Source of the DNA: Planctomycetota bacterium | GTDB taxonomy: Bacteria; Planctomycetota; Planctomycetia; Pirellulales; Pirellulaceae | Direction: 5' to 3' | Assembly (NCBI GenBank): GCA_019347795.1 | Contig: JAHWKS010000196.1 | Location: 1 to 8,088 of the forward strand | Length of the DNA stretch: 8,088 bases | Shown here: positions 1 to 6,163 of the stretch, piece by piece | Position numbering within the stretch: position 1 is the stretch's first letter | How the letters are laid out: every line of letters starts with the position of its first letter | Position numbers and translations under genes: made by a program | Notes under the pieces: model-generated | Told to the model about the DNA's origin: nothing | What the model saw: only the letters and a program-made list of their open reading frames with translations | The model's database searches: none

Positions 1-85
1 GTATGAGCCGTTCTGCGTCACGGGCGACCCGAGCGGCGGGCGTGGCTGAGGCGGATGGTTGGCGTCTGTTGGTGATTTGTTCCAT
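1..85 (-). CDS. possible 5' end of a further downstream gene (weak)
   Basis: An ATG at 85 opens a frame that stays free of stops for 28 codons to the window edge, beginning MEQITNRRQP and ending near RDAERLI. It begins 12 bases after the chrA stop codon and would continue the same minus-strand operon. There is no good Shine-Dalgarno sequence in front of it, only GGTG. A 28-codon open frame is unremarkable in GC-rich DNA, and the visible residues match no family I recognise. It is listed only because an operon gene could begin here; otherwise bases 1-97 hold nothing I can name and no convincing terminator for chrA. Confidence 0.2.
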   Translation of the reverse strand, partial: MEQITNRRQPSASATPAARVARDAERLI

Positions 86-97
86 TCACGCCGACAC

Positions 98-1501
98 CTA
101 ATTCCACGCGACGATGAACCAGATCATGCCGGCGACAGCACTCACGCCCAGCGTCGAGATCATGCCTGCCTTGAAACGAAACATCGCCAAAAATGCGCCA
201 GAGGCGATGACGATCGCTGCAATGTCTGCCGTCGCCCAATCGGGAATGAGCAGCCTCGCGCCGAAGACATGCGTTTCGGTAACGGTTGCAAAGACCGTGT
301 GCAGCGAAAACCAGATCGACAGATTCAGTACGACGCCGACGACTGCCGCCGTGATCGTCGACAGGGCCGCGTTTAGCGTCTGGCGGCCGCGCAGATATTC
401 GATGTAGGGCGCTCCGAGAAAGATCCACAGGAAGCACGGTGTAAACGTCACCCAGGTGGTCACGACGGACCCAACGATGCCCGCGATCATGGGATCGAGC
501 GATCCAGGATTGCGGTACGCTCCCATGAAGCTGACGAACTGCACGACCTGGATCAGCGGGCCGGGCGTTGTTTCCGCCATCCCCAAACCGTCCAGCATTT
601 CACCCGGTTCCAGCCAGTGGTGTGTACTGACTGCTTCCTGAGCGATGTAGGCCAGCACCGAGTACGCTCCGCCAAATGTCACCACGGCGGCCTTGCTGAA
701 GAACAGAGATTCCTGTGTGTACACACTCTCTGGTCCCGTCACAGCGATGATTCCGGCGATCGGCAGAAACCAGATCAGCAGCCAGATTGTGAGCACGATG
801 GCTGTTCTCTGCAGGCTGGGCCGGACGGTGCCCGTTTCGTCATCCGAGATGGCAAGCAGTTCGCCGGCGCTGTTGTCCTTGGTCGCGTGCCCCTTGATGA
901 CGACGAACGTATCGGGCCACAGTCGTCCGCCGGCGTAGCCCAGCACTGCCGCGGCCAACACGATTAGCGGGAACGGCACCTGAAAGAGAAAGATGGCCAC
1001 AAAGGCGAGCGCCGCGATCAGCACCATGACGCGATTCTTGAGCGATCGCTTGCCGATGCGAATCACTGCTTCGACTACCACCGCTACGACCGCCGGTTTG
1101 AGGCCGTAAAAGATCCCCTGCACGAGACTAAGATCGTGATAGCCGGCGTAGAGGATGCTCAGTGCCAGAATGCTCACGAAGCCGGGCAACACGAACAAGA
1201 TACCGGCGACCAATCCGCCCACGGTTCGATGCAACAGCCAGCCGATGTACGTGGCAAGCTGCTGAGCTTCCGGTCCGGGCAACAACATGCAGTAATTCAG
1301 TGCGTGCAGGAATCGGTTCTCGCTGACCCAGCGTTTCTCCTCGACCAGGATCCGGTGCATGACGGCGATCTGCCCGGCTGGACCGCCGAAGCTGAGCATC
1401 GCCACGCGGCACCAGACCCAGAAGGCATCGCCGAATGTTGGGTGGGCATGGTTTGAAGACGGATCGGTGGCATTGGGGATGATTCCATTCGTGGTAGTCA
1501 T
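98..1501 (-). CDS. chrA: chromate transporter ChrA, long-chain two-domain form
   Basis: A 467-residue integral membrane protein of the CHR family, whose characterised members expel chromate from the cytoplasm. Both halves carry the family signatures. The N-terminal domain has SFGGPAGQIAVMH at about 37-49 and LLPGPEAQQLATYIGW at about 73-88. The C-terminal domain has TFGGAYSVLAYIAQEA at about 275-290 and ETTPGPLIQVVQFVSFMGAYR starting near 310. Many hydrophobic segments surround these, and a polar linker (about 203-230) separates the halves. The length is usual for long-chain ChrA. The ATG at 1501 is preceded by AAGGAG at 1515-1520. The 13-base spacing is long, and this site lies inside the last codons of the ligase gene, whose stop is 7 bases upstream, so translation is probably coupled. 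The family call is secure. Chromate as the real substrate is inferred from the family; sulfate or another oxyanion cannot be excluded. Confidence 0.95.
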   Translation of the reverse strand: MTTTNGIIPNATDPSSNHAHPTFGDAFWVWCRVAMLSFGGPAGQIAVMHRILVEEKRWVSENRFLHALNYCMLLPGPEAQQLATYIGWLLHRTVGGLVAGILFVLPGFVSILALSILYAGYHDLSLVQGIFYGLKPAVVAVVVEAVIRIGKRSLKNRVMVLIAALAFVAIFLFQVPFPLIVLAAAVLGYAGGRLWPDTFVVIKGHATKDNSAGELLAISDDETGTVRPSLQRTAIVLTIWLLIWFLPIAGIIAVTGPESVYTQESLFFSKAAVVTFGGAYSVLAYIAQEAVSTHHWLEPGEMLDGLGMAETTPGPLIQVVQFVSFMGAYRNPGSLDPMIAGIVGSVVTTWVTFTPCFLWIFLGAPYIEYLRGRQTLNAALSTITAAVVGVVLNLSIWFSLHTVFATVTETHVFGARLLIPDWATADIAAIVIASGAFLAMFRFKAGMISTLGVSAVAGMIWFIVAWN

Positions 1502-1508
1502 GCGCTTA

Positions 1509-2657
1509 TCATATCTCCTTCACGCCTTTCCCACCGCGGCAAAACGTCGCCCCATTACCCGATGGATCAACGGTCGCATCACTGCAGCCGATGAGTCCCG
1601 TTCGCGTGCGGAGCACGTCGGCCAACGACTCATGTTTCTGAAACCGCTCGATGATGTCATCGGCCGGAAGACGCCCGGTTTCGAGTCGCTCGTTCATGAT
1701 GTTCAGCGGTCCGGCGTCAAAGTCATATTGGTCCAGAACGGCTGGTGCCCGCGCGAGCACCTCGCCCGATCGTTTGCGTACCGTCTCGGCTTCTAAACCG
1801 AATCGGGCCACCGCGCCGAGATCGTAAATGCGTGTTTGATTACGCGAACGACCTGCCAGTCCGTCGTCCAACAGCAGTGTCAGCCACAGCAGGAAGTAAG
1901 CGTGGTAATCGTCCAGCCGGTTCGTGGATTCGAACAGTTTGAATTCCAGCCGACCCTTTTCTTCGGGATGAAGTTCGATGGCTGGCGCGATCACGCTGCG
2001 GCGATAGGTACGAATGGACTTGCCAATCGAACCGCGTATCTCCCATAACTTGCCGCGGTAGATCGGCGACGCGAGCGACAACGCGGCCAGGGCCGGCGAA
2101 TAGTAGTTCACTTTGCGATGCAGATCGGCCACGTCGATGCGGTCGTTCAACTCGCGTGGCAGGCTGATGTTGATGTCCGGCCCGCACGTCGTCATCACTT
2201 CCATCGCCCACTGCCAGAAGTCATAGCGGCGTTTGTTTTGCGGCCCTTCGAAATGGTGTTTGGTCGGATGGTGTGAAAGCGACACGAGCGTGTAGCCGTG
2301 ACTGATCAGTGCAGCCTCCAGGCGGTCATGCAGCGTCTTGAGGCAATTCAGGCATTCGCCGATCGACGAACAAACCGGTGTGCGAATCTCGACGCCCTTG
2401 GGAAGTATGTCGATCGGTGAAAAGTCCGGATCGGGGACGTGGTATCCTTCCACGACGTAGGGCATCAACTTCCGGTGGGGCGGCTCAAGTTCAAGACCGT
2501 CCAAGGTTGGCAAGTCGTCGAACGCGAGCGATTCCATCAGTTCGTGCAACTCCGCAAACGTCACATCGCTGTGCCAGAGAGGACGAAAAGTGGTTTTGTC
2601 AGCGAGTAAGTATTCGGCTTCAATGCCGAACCGAAATTGATCGCGGTCGTTGCGCAT
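1509..2657 (-). CDS. GCS2-family carboxylate-amine / glutamate-cysteine ligase
   Basis: A predicted cytoplasmic enzyme of 382 residues from the ATG at 2657, resembling the YbdK/EgtA-like GCS2 group. These use ATP to join the gamma-carboxyl of glutamate to an amine, typically cysteine. Visible signatures are FRFGIEAEYLLAD at 8-20, GLELEPPH near 54-61, GVEIRTP at 88-94, LVSLSHHPTKHHFEGP near 124-139, GPDINISLP at 159-167, and RGKLWEIRGSIGKSIRTYRR at 201-220, followed by GRLEFKLFE at 235-243. I chose 2657 because family members begin a few residues before the FGIEEEY-type motif. An in-frame ATG at 2741 would add 28 residues unlike the family, but it has a G-rich site (GGGGG, 2748-2752) at good spacing, whereas 2657 has only a weak AGAG. 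The gene lies between the DUF1259 gene and chrA. It may supply a thiol or gamma-glutamyl compound that helps reduce or buffer chromate, but this is inference. The exact substrate cannot be read from the sequence. Confidence 0.8.
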   Translation of the reverse strand: MRNDRDQFRFGIEAEYLLADKTTFRPLWHSDVTFAELHELMESLAFDDLPTLDGLELEPPHRKLMPYVVEGYHVPDPDFSPIDILPKGVEIRTPVCSSIGECLNCLKTLHDRLEAALISHGYTLVSLSHHPTKHHFEGPQNKRRYDFWQWAMEVMTTCGPDINISLPRELNDRIDVADLHRKVNYYSPALAALSLASPIYRGKLWEIRGSIGKSIRTYRRSVIAPAIELHPEEKGRLEFKLFESTNRLDDYHAYFLLWLTLLLDDGLAGRSRNQTRIYDLGAVARFGLEAETVRKRSGEVLARAPAVLDQYDFDAGPLNIMNERLETGRLPADDIIERFQKHESLADVLRTRTGLIGCSDATVDPSGNGATFCRGGKGVKEI

Positions 2658-2762
2658 TTGAGGGTACTCTTTTGATGTTGTCGGTCGACCCGGGACGGGC
2701 GCCGTCATGCAGCACGGGTTCAGAACGACGAGGAATCTCATTGCCGACCCCCATTTTGCCGG

Positions 2763-3680
2763 TCATCGAGCTTCTTCATGACTATGAGCATCCTTGGCGG
2801 CCTGTTGTGCGTCCAAAGCCGCGCGGATTGCGGTTGCCAGTTCCTCGGCCGTTCCCTTGCCCCAGTAATGGGTGAAATAGAACACCGGTTCTTCGCCGAT
2901 CATGTGGTTGTGCAGCGCAACAATATGGATTTCGTGCTTCCGCAGCGCCTTCAGCACCGATTGCACTTCGGACGCCGTCATGATGAAATCGCCGTCCACA
3001 GCCGCCAGGTCGTCGCTGCCGGAGAATGCGGCCCATGTCCCCAGACCCATCGCGCCTCCGATCGGGACGCCATGCATCTTGCCTTCGCGACCGATGGATA
3101 TTTTGACAACGCCGGCCTTCGTTTGAGCCTCATGTCCCACGATCCGCTCGACTTTGCTTTTGCTGATTGTGCCTGCTCCATCGGGCCTCTTGCCGGGGAA
3201 TCGCTTCGCCGGCTGAGCGGTTTTGCTTCGTACTATCTTGATCGCATCCCATACCGCCTTGACGCCTTTCGCGAGTGCCTCCGGTTTTCCACGTCCACCG
3301 ATATGCATGAAGTAAACCTTCGGTTTATCAAAGAAAAAGTGATTGTGCAGGGCAGTCACTTCCAAACCCTTGGCGAACGCGGCGTCCATAGCCGGCGTCA
3401 CTTCGTCCTGAAAGACGACGGTGTCGCCCATAACCATCGCACCGTGCGGTATCTTGGTGAACGCCGCCCACGATCCCAGGCCGGCAAACGGCTTGAGCGG
3501 CATGCCGTCAACGGTCACCTTCACGTCGTCTCGCGCCAAGCCGATTCGCACCACACCATCTTTTAGCGTTGCCGATGTTCCTGCCGCAGTGCCGATCTGG
3601 TCGGCTTCCCTTTCTGAAAATGGCGACTTCGAGTCGTGTGCTGCATGACTTTTCTCCGTGAGCTGTCTAAAACAGTTCAA
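2763..3680 (-). CDS. DUF1259 (LppY/LpqO family) protein with two repeats
   Basis: The product of up to 305 residues matches the roughly 300-residue DUF1259 family, whose function is unknown. It is an internal duplication. The first half has KVTVDGMPLKPFAGLGSWAAF (about 54-74) and then ALHNHFFFDKPKVYFMHIGGRG (about 110-131). The second has HGVPIGGAMGLGTWAAFSG (about 203-221) and then ALHNHMIGEEPVFYFTHYWGKG (about 255-276). The repeated HNH plus downstream FMH/FTH histidines could bind a metal; this is a reading of the pattern, not known biochemistry. No signal peptide is visible, although LppY/LpqO relatives are often exported. The C-terminus is histidine- and glutamate-rich (DAHSHEEAR). The start is uncertain. 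The only in-frame start before the domain is TTG at 3680, directly after a TGA and without a ribosome site. A strong GGAG/ATG pair (ATG at 3646) is out of frame by one base. It heads the group with the ligase and chrA. Confidence 0.85.
   Translation of the reverse strand: MNCFRQLTEKSHAAHDSKSPFSEREADQIGTAAGTSATLKDGVVRIGLARDDVKVTVDGMPLKPFAGLGSWAAFTKIPHGAMVMGDTVVFQDEVTPAMDAAFAKGLEVTALHNHFFFDKPKVYFMHIGGRGKPEALAKGVKAVWDAIKIVRSKTAQPAKRFPGKRPDGAGTISKSKVERIVGHEAQTKAGVVKISIGREGKMHGVPIGGAMGLGTWAAFSGSDDLAAVDGDFIMTASEVQSVLKALRKHEIHIVALHNHMIGEEPVFYFTHYWGKGTAEELATAIRAALDAQQAAKDAHSHEEAR
3654..3657 (-). promoter_or_regulatory. Shine-Dalgarno GGAG before an out-of-frame ATG
   Basis: GGAG lies seven bases ahead of an ATG at 3646, the best-looking translation start in this area. 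The ATG opens a 27-codon frame (MQHTTRSRHFQKG...) that ends at 3563-3565, not the DUF1259 frame. Removing two bases from the CACAC run just after the ATG would turn it into MQHDSKSPFS and join it to the DUF1259 protein. It may mark the original start of a frameshifted gene, a sequencing error, or a short leader peptide. Confidence 0.35.
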
Positions 3681-3708
3681 TCAGGGTCTGTGCCCATAGT
3701 CAATAACG

Positions 3709-3736
3709 ATTGTGGTGGCGTACCCGTAAAGGTCAA
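3709..3736 (-). promoter_or_regulatory. candidate sigma70-like promoter for the DUF1259-ligase-chrA group
   Basis: Reading the minus strand, TTGACC (3731-3736, five of six matches to the -35 consensus) is followed after 16 bases by CACAAT (3709-3714, four of six matches to the -10 consensus). Transcription would begin near 3702, ahead of both candidate DUF1259 starts. A small dyad, CAAT-N4-ATTG (3701-3712), overlaps the -10 region and could be an operator. The -35 box lies a few bases from the left end of the inverted-repeat element. The call rests on sequence match alone; planctomycete promoters are poorly defined. Confidence 0.3.
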
Positions 3737-3740
3737 TTAA

Positions 3741-3839
3741 GGGCGCGGGAAAAAATAAGTTCCGTTCATTCAAGACTGCAAAACCCCGGCCGAAAATGCG
3801 AACACAGAGCAAATCGGGACGTTATTTTTGCTCGCGCCC
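3741..3839. mobile_element. MITE-like element with terminal inverted repeats and TAA flanks
   Basis: The 18-base left end (3741-3758, GGGCGCGGGAAAAAATAA) pairs with the inverted right end (3822-3839) at 16 of 18 positions. Weaker similarity continues about five bases further inward. Each end is bordered by TAA (3738-3740 and 3840-3842), as expected for a 3-bp target duplication. The interior of about 63 bases has no open frame of note, so it would be a non-autonomous element or a solo remnant. It fills most of the gap between two gene blocks. The long loop is unlike an intrinsic terminator, but a transcript through it could fold and it might act as a boundary. I cannot assign it to a transposon family by eye. 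Confidence 0.5.
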
Positions 3840-3860
3840 TAACGCCAGATGAGAACACGC

Positions 3861-5327
3861 TCATCGTGCTGAGGAGTCGCGTGTGTTTGGGCCTTTGACG
3901 TGGTGCGGATATTCATACCGGCCGATGTTGTAACGGACCCATTCGTAGTAGAACCGGATGCCGCGGTCGTCTTCGCTCTTGCCGTAGCCCCCCATTTCAG
4001 GGTGCGGAGCCGTGCCGCTGCCATTCGTAATCCCTTGGCACCAGCCACTGTGAAATAACATGCAAGCGTTTGGTGCAGCCTGATATTGCTTGAAGTAGCC
4101 GAACATGATCGGAAACTCATCGGCTTCGTACTTTCCGTCATTCTCGTAGGCGTCGTGTCGCTGAGTCTCCACGTTGACGACAAAGCCGGACTTGGGGATT
4201 TCTGCTTCCTTTTGGATGATGCGGACCATCATGCCGGGATAGCTGTCAGAGCTTCCGGAGTTGTAAGTCGGGCAGACACCGGCTTCGACGCCAGGGGCGA
4301 CCGCGTTGAACCACTTCGTGAGCGTCGCTTTCTTTTCCGCTCCATTGGGTTCGCGGAAGATGTCGTGATCGATCCGCGAGTGGTTATACTCGTGCATGAT
4401 GTCGCAGAAGACGTTTCTCAGTTTGCGGCGGCCGAGAAACTTGGCTGTTTCTTCGCAAGCCCGCCGGATGGCGGCTTCGTCCTCGAGTTCATCGTCCTTG
4501 CGGGGAGAAAAGAGGCCGACCATGACGACCATATCGCGCCGGTCCGCTTCGCGTACAAGCCATTCCAGCCGACGGGCGAACTCCGGCTTGAGCTTCCCTT
4601 CCGGCGTGTAGCCACTGCGACCGCCAAACGGATCGGGGTGCCCGGCATTACTCCCCTGCACGTACACACCGATGCAGTTGATGCCGTGGGCAACCATGTT
4701 GTCGAGGTTACGCACGTGGCGCTCTGTGACGCCCTGGTCGTACAACGCGTTGCCGCAGCGGAGGCCCCAGATTTTGATCTGTTGTCCATCGAGGCAGGGG
4801 CTGTCGTCCTGAATCGAAAACTCGCGCGTCGCCGGCGGATCATCCATGTCGAGGGCCTCCTCCGGCGTCGGCGTGTCCGATGGCGCCGGTACGTTGGTCG
4901 ATTGAAACGCAACCACCTGCCAGCGGCCATCCCGCTTGGCCCACACGCGGAGGAAACGGAATTGGCCGCTGGCGATGCGACTGCCTTCGCGCCACTGCGG
5001 TTTGGCCAGTCCGGTGACGACTGCCGTGTCGCCCGATACTCGTACCTGCACGTCTGCGCAGTCAAAAGAAACGTAGGCACTCTTGCCTTGCTGCTTTCCC
5101 TTCATCCATTCGGCCTTCGTGCGGAACCGGCCGGACTGGCTGCCGTGGGTGAAATCGTCAGCAAACAAGCGGTCGAATGTTGCGACGTCGCCTTTCACAA
5201 CCGCGTCGGCCAATTGCTGTTCAAATTCTGGGATCGTTGTGGCGTCATCGGCTCGGATCGTGGCGGCGCTCCAGGCGAACGTCACGGCAATCACGGTCAG
5301 TGCCGGCGGAAACAATCGCTGGTTCAT
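3861..5327 (-). CDS. secreted DUF4440 / glycoside-hydrolase-like barrel fusion protein
   Basis: A 488-residue protein with three parts. A signal peptide covers about 1-26, with cleavage likely after TIRA. A DUF4440/SnoaL-like domain covers about 33-147 (EFEQQLADAVVKGD, FADDFTHGSQSG, DTAVVTGLA, GRWQVVAFQST). The rest, about 168-478, looks like a glycoside-hydrolase TIM barrel: KIWGLRCGNALYD, HGINCIGVYVQGSN, LEWLVREADRRDMVVMVGLFS, FCDIMHEYNHSRID, GFVVNVETQRHD, MLFHSGWCQG. Glu313 in the MHEYNH strand and Glu387 in VNVET are plausible acid/base and nucleophile positions for a clan GH-A-like fold, but this is inference. The polar, proline-rich stretch at 147-167 serves as a linker. The ATG at 5327 has GGGAG seven bases upstream. 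It follows the DUF1080-like lipoprotein gene by 39 bases and probably shares its transcript. The substrate is unknown, and the barrel could be non-catalytic. Confidence 0.8.
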   Translation of the reverse strand: MNQRLFPPALTVIAVTFAWSAATIRADDATTIPEFEQQLADAVVKGDVATFDRLFADDFTHGSQSGRFRTKAEWMKGKQQGKSAYVSFDCADVQVRVSGDTAVVTGLAKPQWREGSRIASGQFRFLRVWAKRDGRWQVVAFQSTNVPAPSDTPTPEEALDMDDPPATREFSIQDDSPCLDGQQIKIWGLRCGNALYDQGVTERHVRNLDNMVAHGINCIGVYVQGSNAGHPDPFGGRSGYTPEGKLKPEFARRLEWLVREADRRDMVVMVGLFSPRKDDELEDEAAIRRACEETAKFLGRRKLRNVFCDIMHEYNHSRIDHDIFREPNGAEKKATLTKWFNAVAPGVEAGVCPTYNSGSSDSYPGMMVRIIQKEAEIPKSGFVVNVETQRHDAYENDGKYEADEFPIMFGYFKQYQAAPNACMLFHSGWCQGITNGSGTAPHPEMGGYGKSEDDRGIRFYYEWVRYNIGRYEYPHHVKGPNTRDSSAR

Positions 5328-5334
5328 GCTAAGT

Positions 5335-5339
5335 CTCCC
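5335..5339 (-). promoter_or_regulatory. ribosome binding site of the DUF4440/GH-like gene
   Basis: GGGAG lies seven bases upstream of the ATG at 5327. It fixes the start directly before a clear signal peptide. Confidence 0.6.
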
Positions 5340-5366
5340 AAGTGAAAATGCCGCAACGAGATCGTT

Positions 5367-6071
5367 TTAATCAGACGGTCCGGTTGCAGCGAAGTCATCG
5401 AAGTAGGTTTGCGCGTCGGCCTTCGTCCACAAGCCGATGCGTCCGGCGTCGCGCAGCGTCTCGTCGCGAGCCGCCACCTGGGCGTCGCCAAGCGTACAGA
5501 CCATCAGGTCGCCCTTCATCGTCGCAGTCAGCGTGTGCCATGCGCCGGCGGCAGCTTCGACATCCGTACTAGTCAAGTGCTTCCGCTTGCCGGCAATGAC
5601 CTTGTAAACTCGGAGGTTGCTCTCCAGCGGATTGAAGCGGCAAATGTAGTAGTTGTTGGCATCGACATAGCGCCACACCAGACCACCGCCCTGATCGACT
5701 TCGCCCGCGATAGCCTTGAAGGCGACACTGAGTTTCAGGTCGCCGTACTTTCCTTCATCCAGAATGCACAGGTTGAACATGGACCGAGGACTCTCGACAA
5801 GTTGGGCGAGTGCCTTGCCGGTTCCCGAGGGCGCGGAATCGTCAGCAACGATTTGCCACTTGCTTCCTTCGCCCTTGCCAGTTTGTTCCGCGCTCCATCC
5901 TGGCGGGGTAGTTCCCACCTGGCCATCTGCGAAGGTAATGGTGCGCGTGGCGCCCTTGATTGTCGGCGGTCCGGAAACATCCACTTCTTGGCTGTTGCAG
6001 CCGACGGCAAAAACTAACCACCCCAGCGCCAGCAGGACGGCATTCGAATCTGCGTCGGTTTTGTAGACCAT
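5367..6071 (-). CDS. lipoprotein with DUF1080-like (concanavalin-fold) domain
   Basis: A 234-residue protein from the ATG at 6071. It opens with MVYKTDADSN, then a hydrophobic segment AVLLALGWLVFAVGC with a lipobox ending at Cys25, so it should be exported and lipidated. The remainder resembles the DUF1080/LamG-like jelly-roll domains abundant in planctomycetes. Visible motifs are TITFADGQVGTTPPGWSAEQ, DLKLSVAFKAIAGEVDQGGGLVWRY, NNYYICRFNPLESNLRVYKV, AGAWHTLTATMKGD and GRIGLWTKADAQTYFDDFAA. The pattern of strands ending in an FDDF motif is typical of these domains, which bind or cleave carbohydrate in some relatives. No catalytic residues can be assigned. The frame extends upstream to 6134, but AAGGAG at 6080-6085, eight bases before 6071, and the signal sequence directly after it select the shorter form. 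It lies between the histidine kinase gene and the DUF4440/GH-like gene. Confidence 0.8.
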   Translation of the reverse strand: MVYKTDADSNAVLLALGWLVFAVGCNSQEVDVSGPPTIKGATRTITFADGQVGTTPPGWSAEQTGKGEGSKWQIVADDSAPSGTGKALAQLVESPRSMFNLCILDEGKYGDLKLSVAFKAIAGEVDQGGGLVWRYVDANNYYICRFNPLESNLRVYKVIAGKRKHLTSTDVEAAAGAWHTLTATMKGDLMVCTLGDAQVAARDETLRDAGRIGLWTKADAQTYFDDFAATGPSD

Positions 6072-6079
6072 GCTTCTGG

Positions 6080-6085
6080 CTCCTT
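6080..6085 (-). promoter_or_regulatory. ribosome binding site selecting the lipoprotein start
   Basis: A full AAGGAG sits eight bases before the ATG at 6071. The longer frame starting at 6134 lacks any such site, so this decides the start. Confidence 0.65.
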
Positions 6086-6139
6086 CATTCACCAATGTGC
6101 ACGTCATTGTCGCCGATCCGTTGAGCAAATCCATTAAAG

Positions 6140-6163
6140 GAAGATGAAAGGTTTTTCATCTTC
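6140..6163 (-). terminator. perfect hairpin at the end of the histidine kinase gene
   Basis: A perfect 10-bp stem (GAAGATGAAA / TTTCATCTTC) closes a 4-base loop and overlaps the kinase stop codon (6162-6164). On the minus strand the hairpin is followed by CTTTAAT rather than a proper run of T, and the stem is AT-rich. It is therefore a weak or partial terminator at best. It may instead stabilise the upstream message or attenuate read-through into the lipoprotein gene. Confidence 0.4.

Noticed and set aside
21..31. CGGG-CGA-CCCG as a chrA terminator
   Set aside because: The stem is only four base pairs, has no T-run after it, and lies about 70 bases past the stop.
18..437. A 139-codon minus-strand frame overlapping the end of chrA
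   Set aside because: It is arginine-rich low-complexity protein in another frame of a certain ChrA gene. It lacks a ribosome site and is a frame shadow.
2778..3566. A 262-codon open frame on the plus strand
   Set aside because: It is antisense to the DUF1259 gene, whose repeated motifs are clear. The translated antisense protein has no recognisable features.
3662..3674. Short dyad CTGT-N5-ACAG near the DUF1259 start, considered as an operator
   Set aside because: Four-base arms are expected by chance at this frequency, and no regulator gene in the window is known to use such a site.
4086..5345. A 419-codon open frame on the plus strand
   Set aside because: It lies entirely antisense to the DUF4440/GH-like gene, which has a signal peptide, ribosome site and recognisable domains. 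The antisense product shows no family motif and is explained by GC-rich codon bias.
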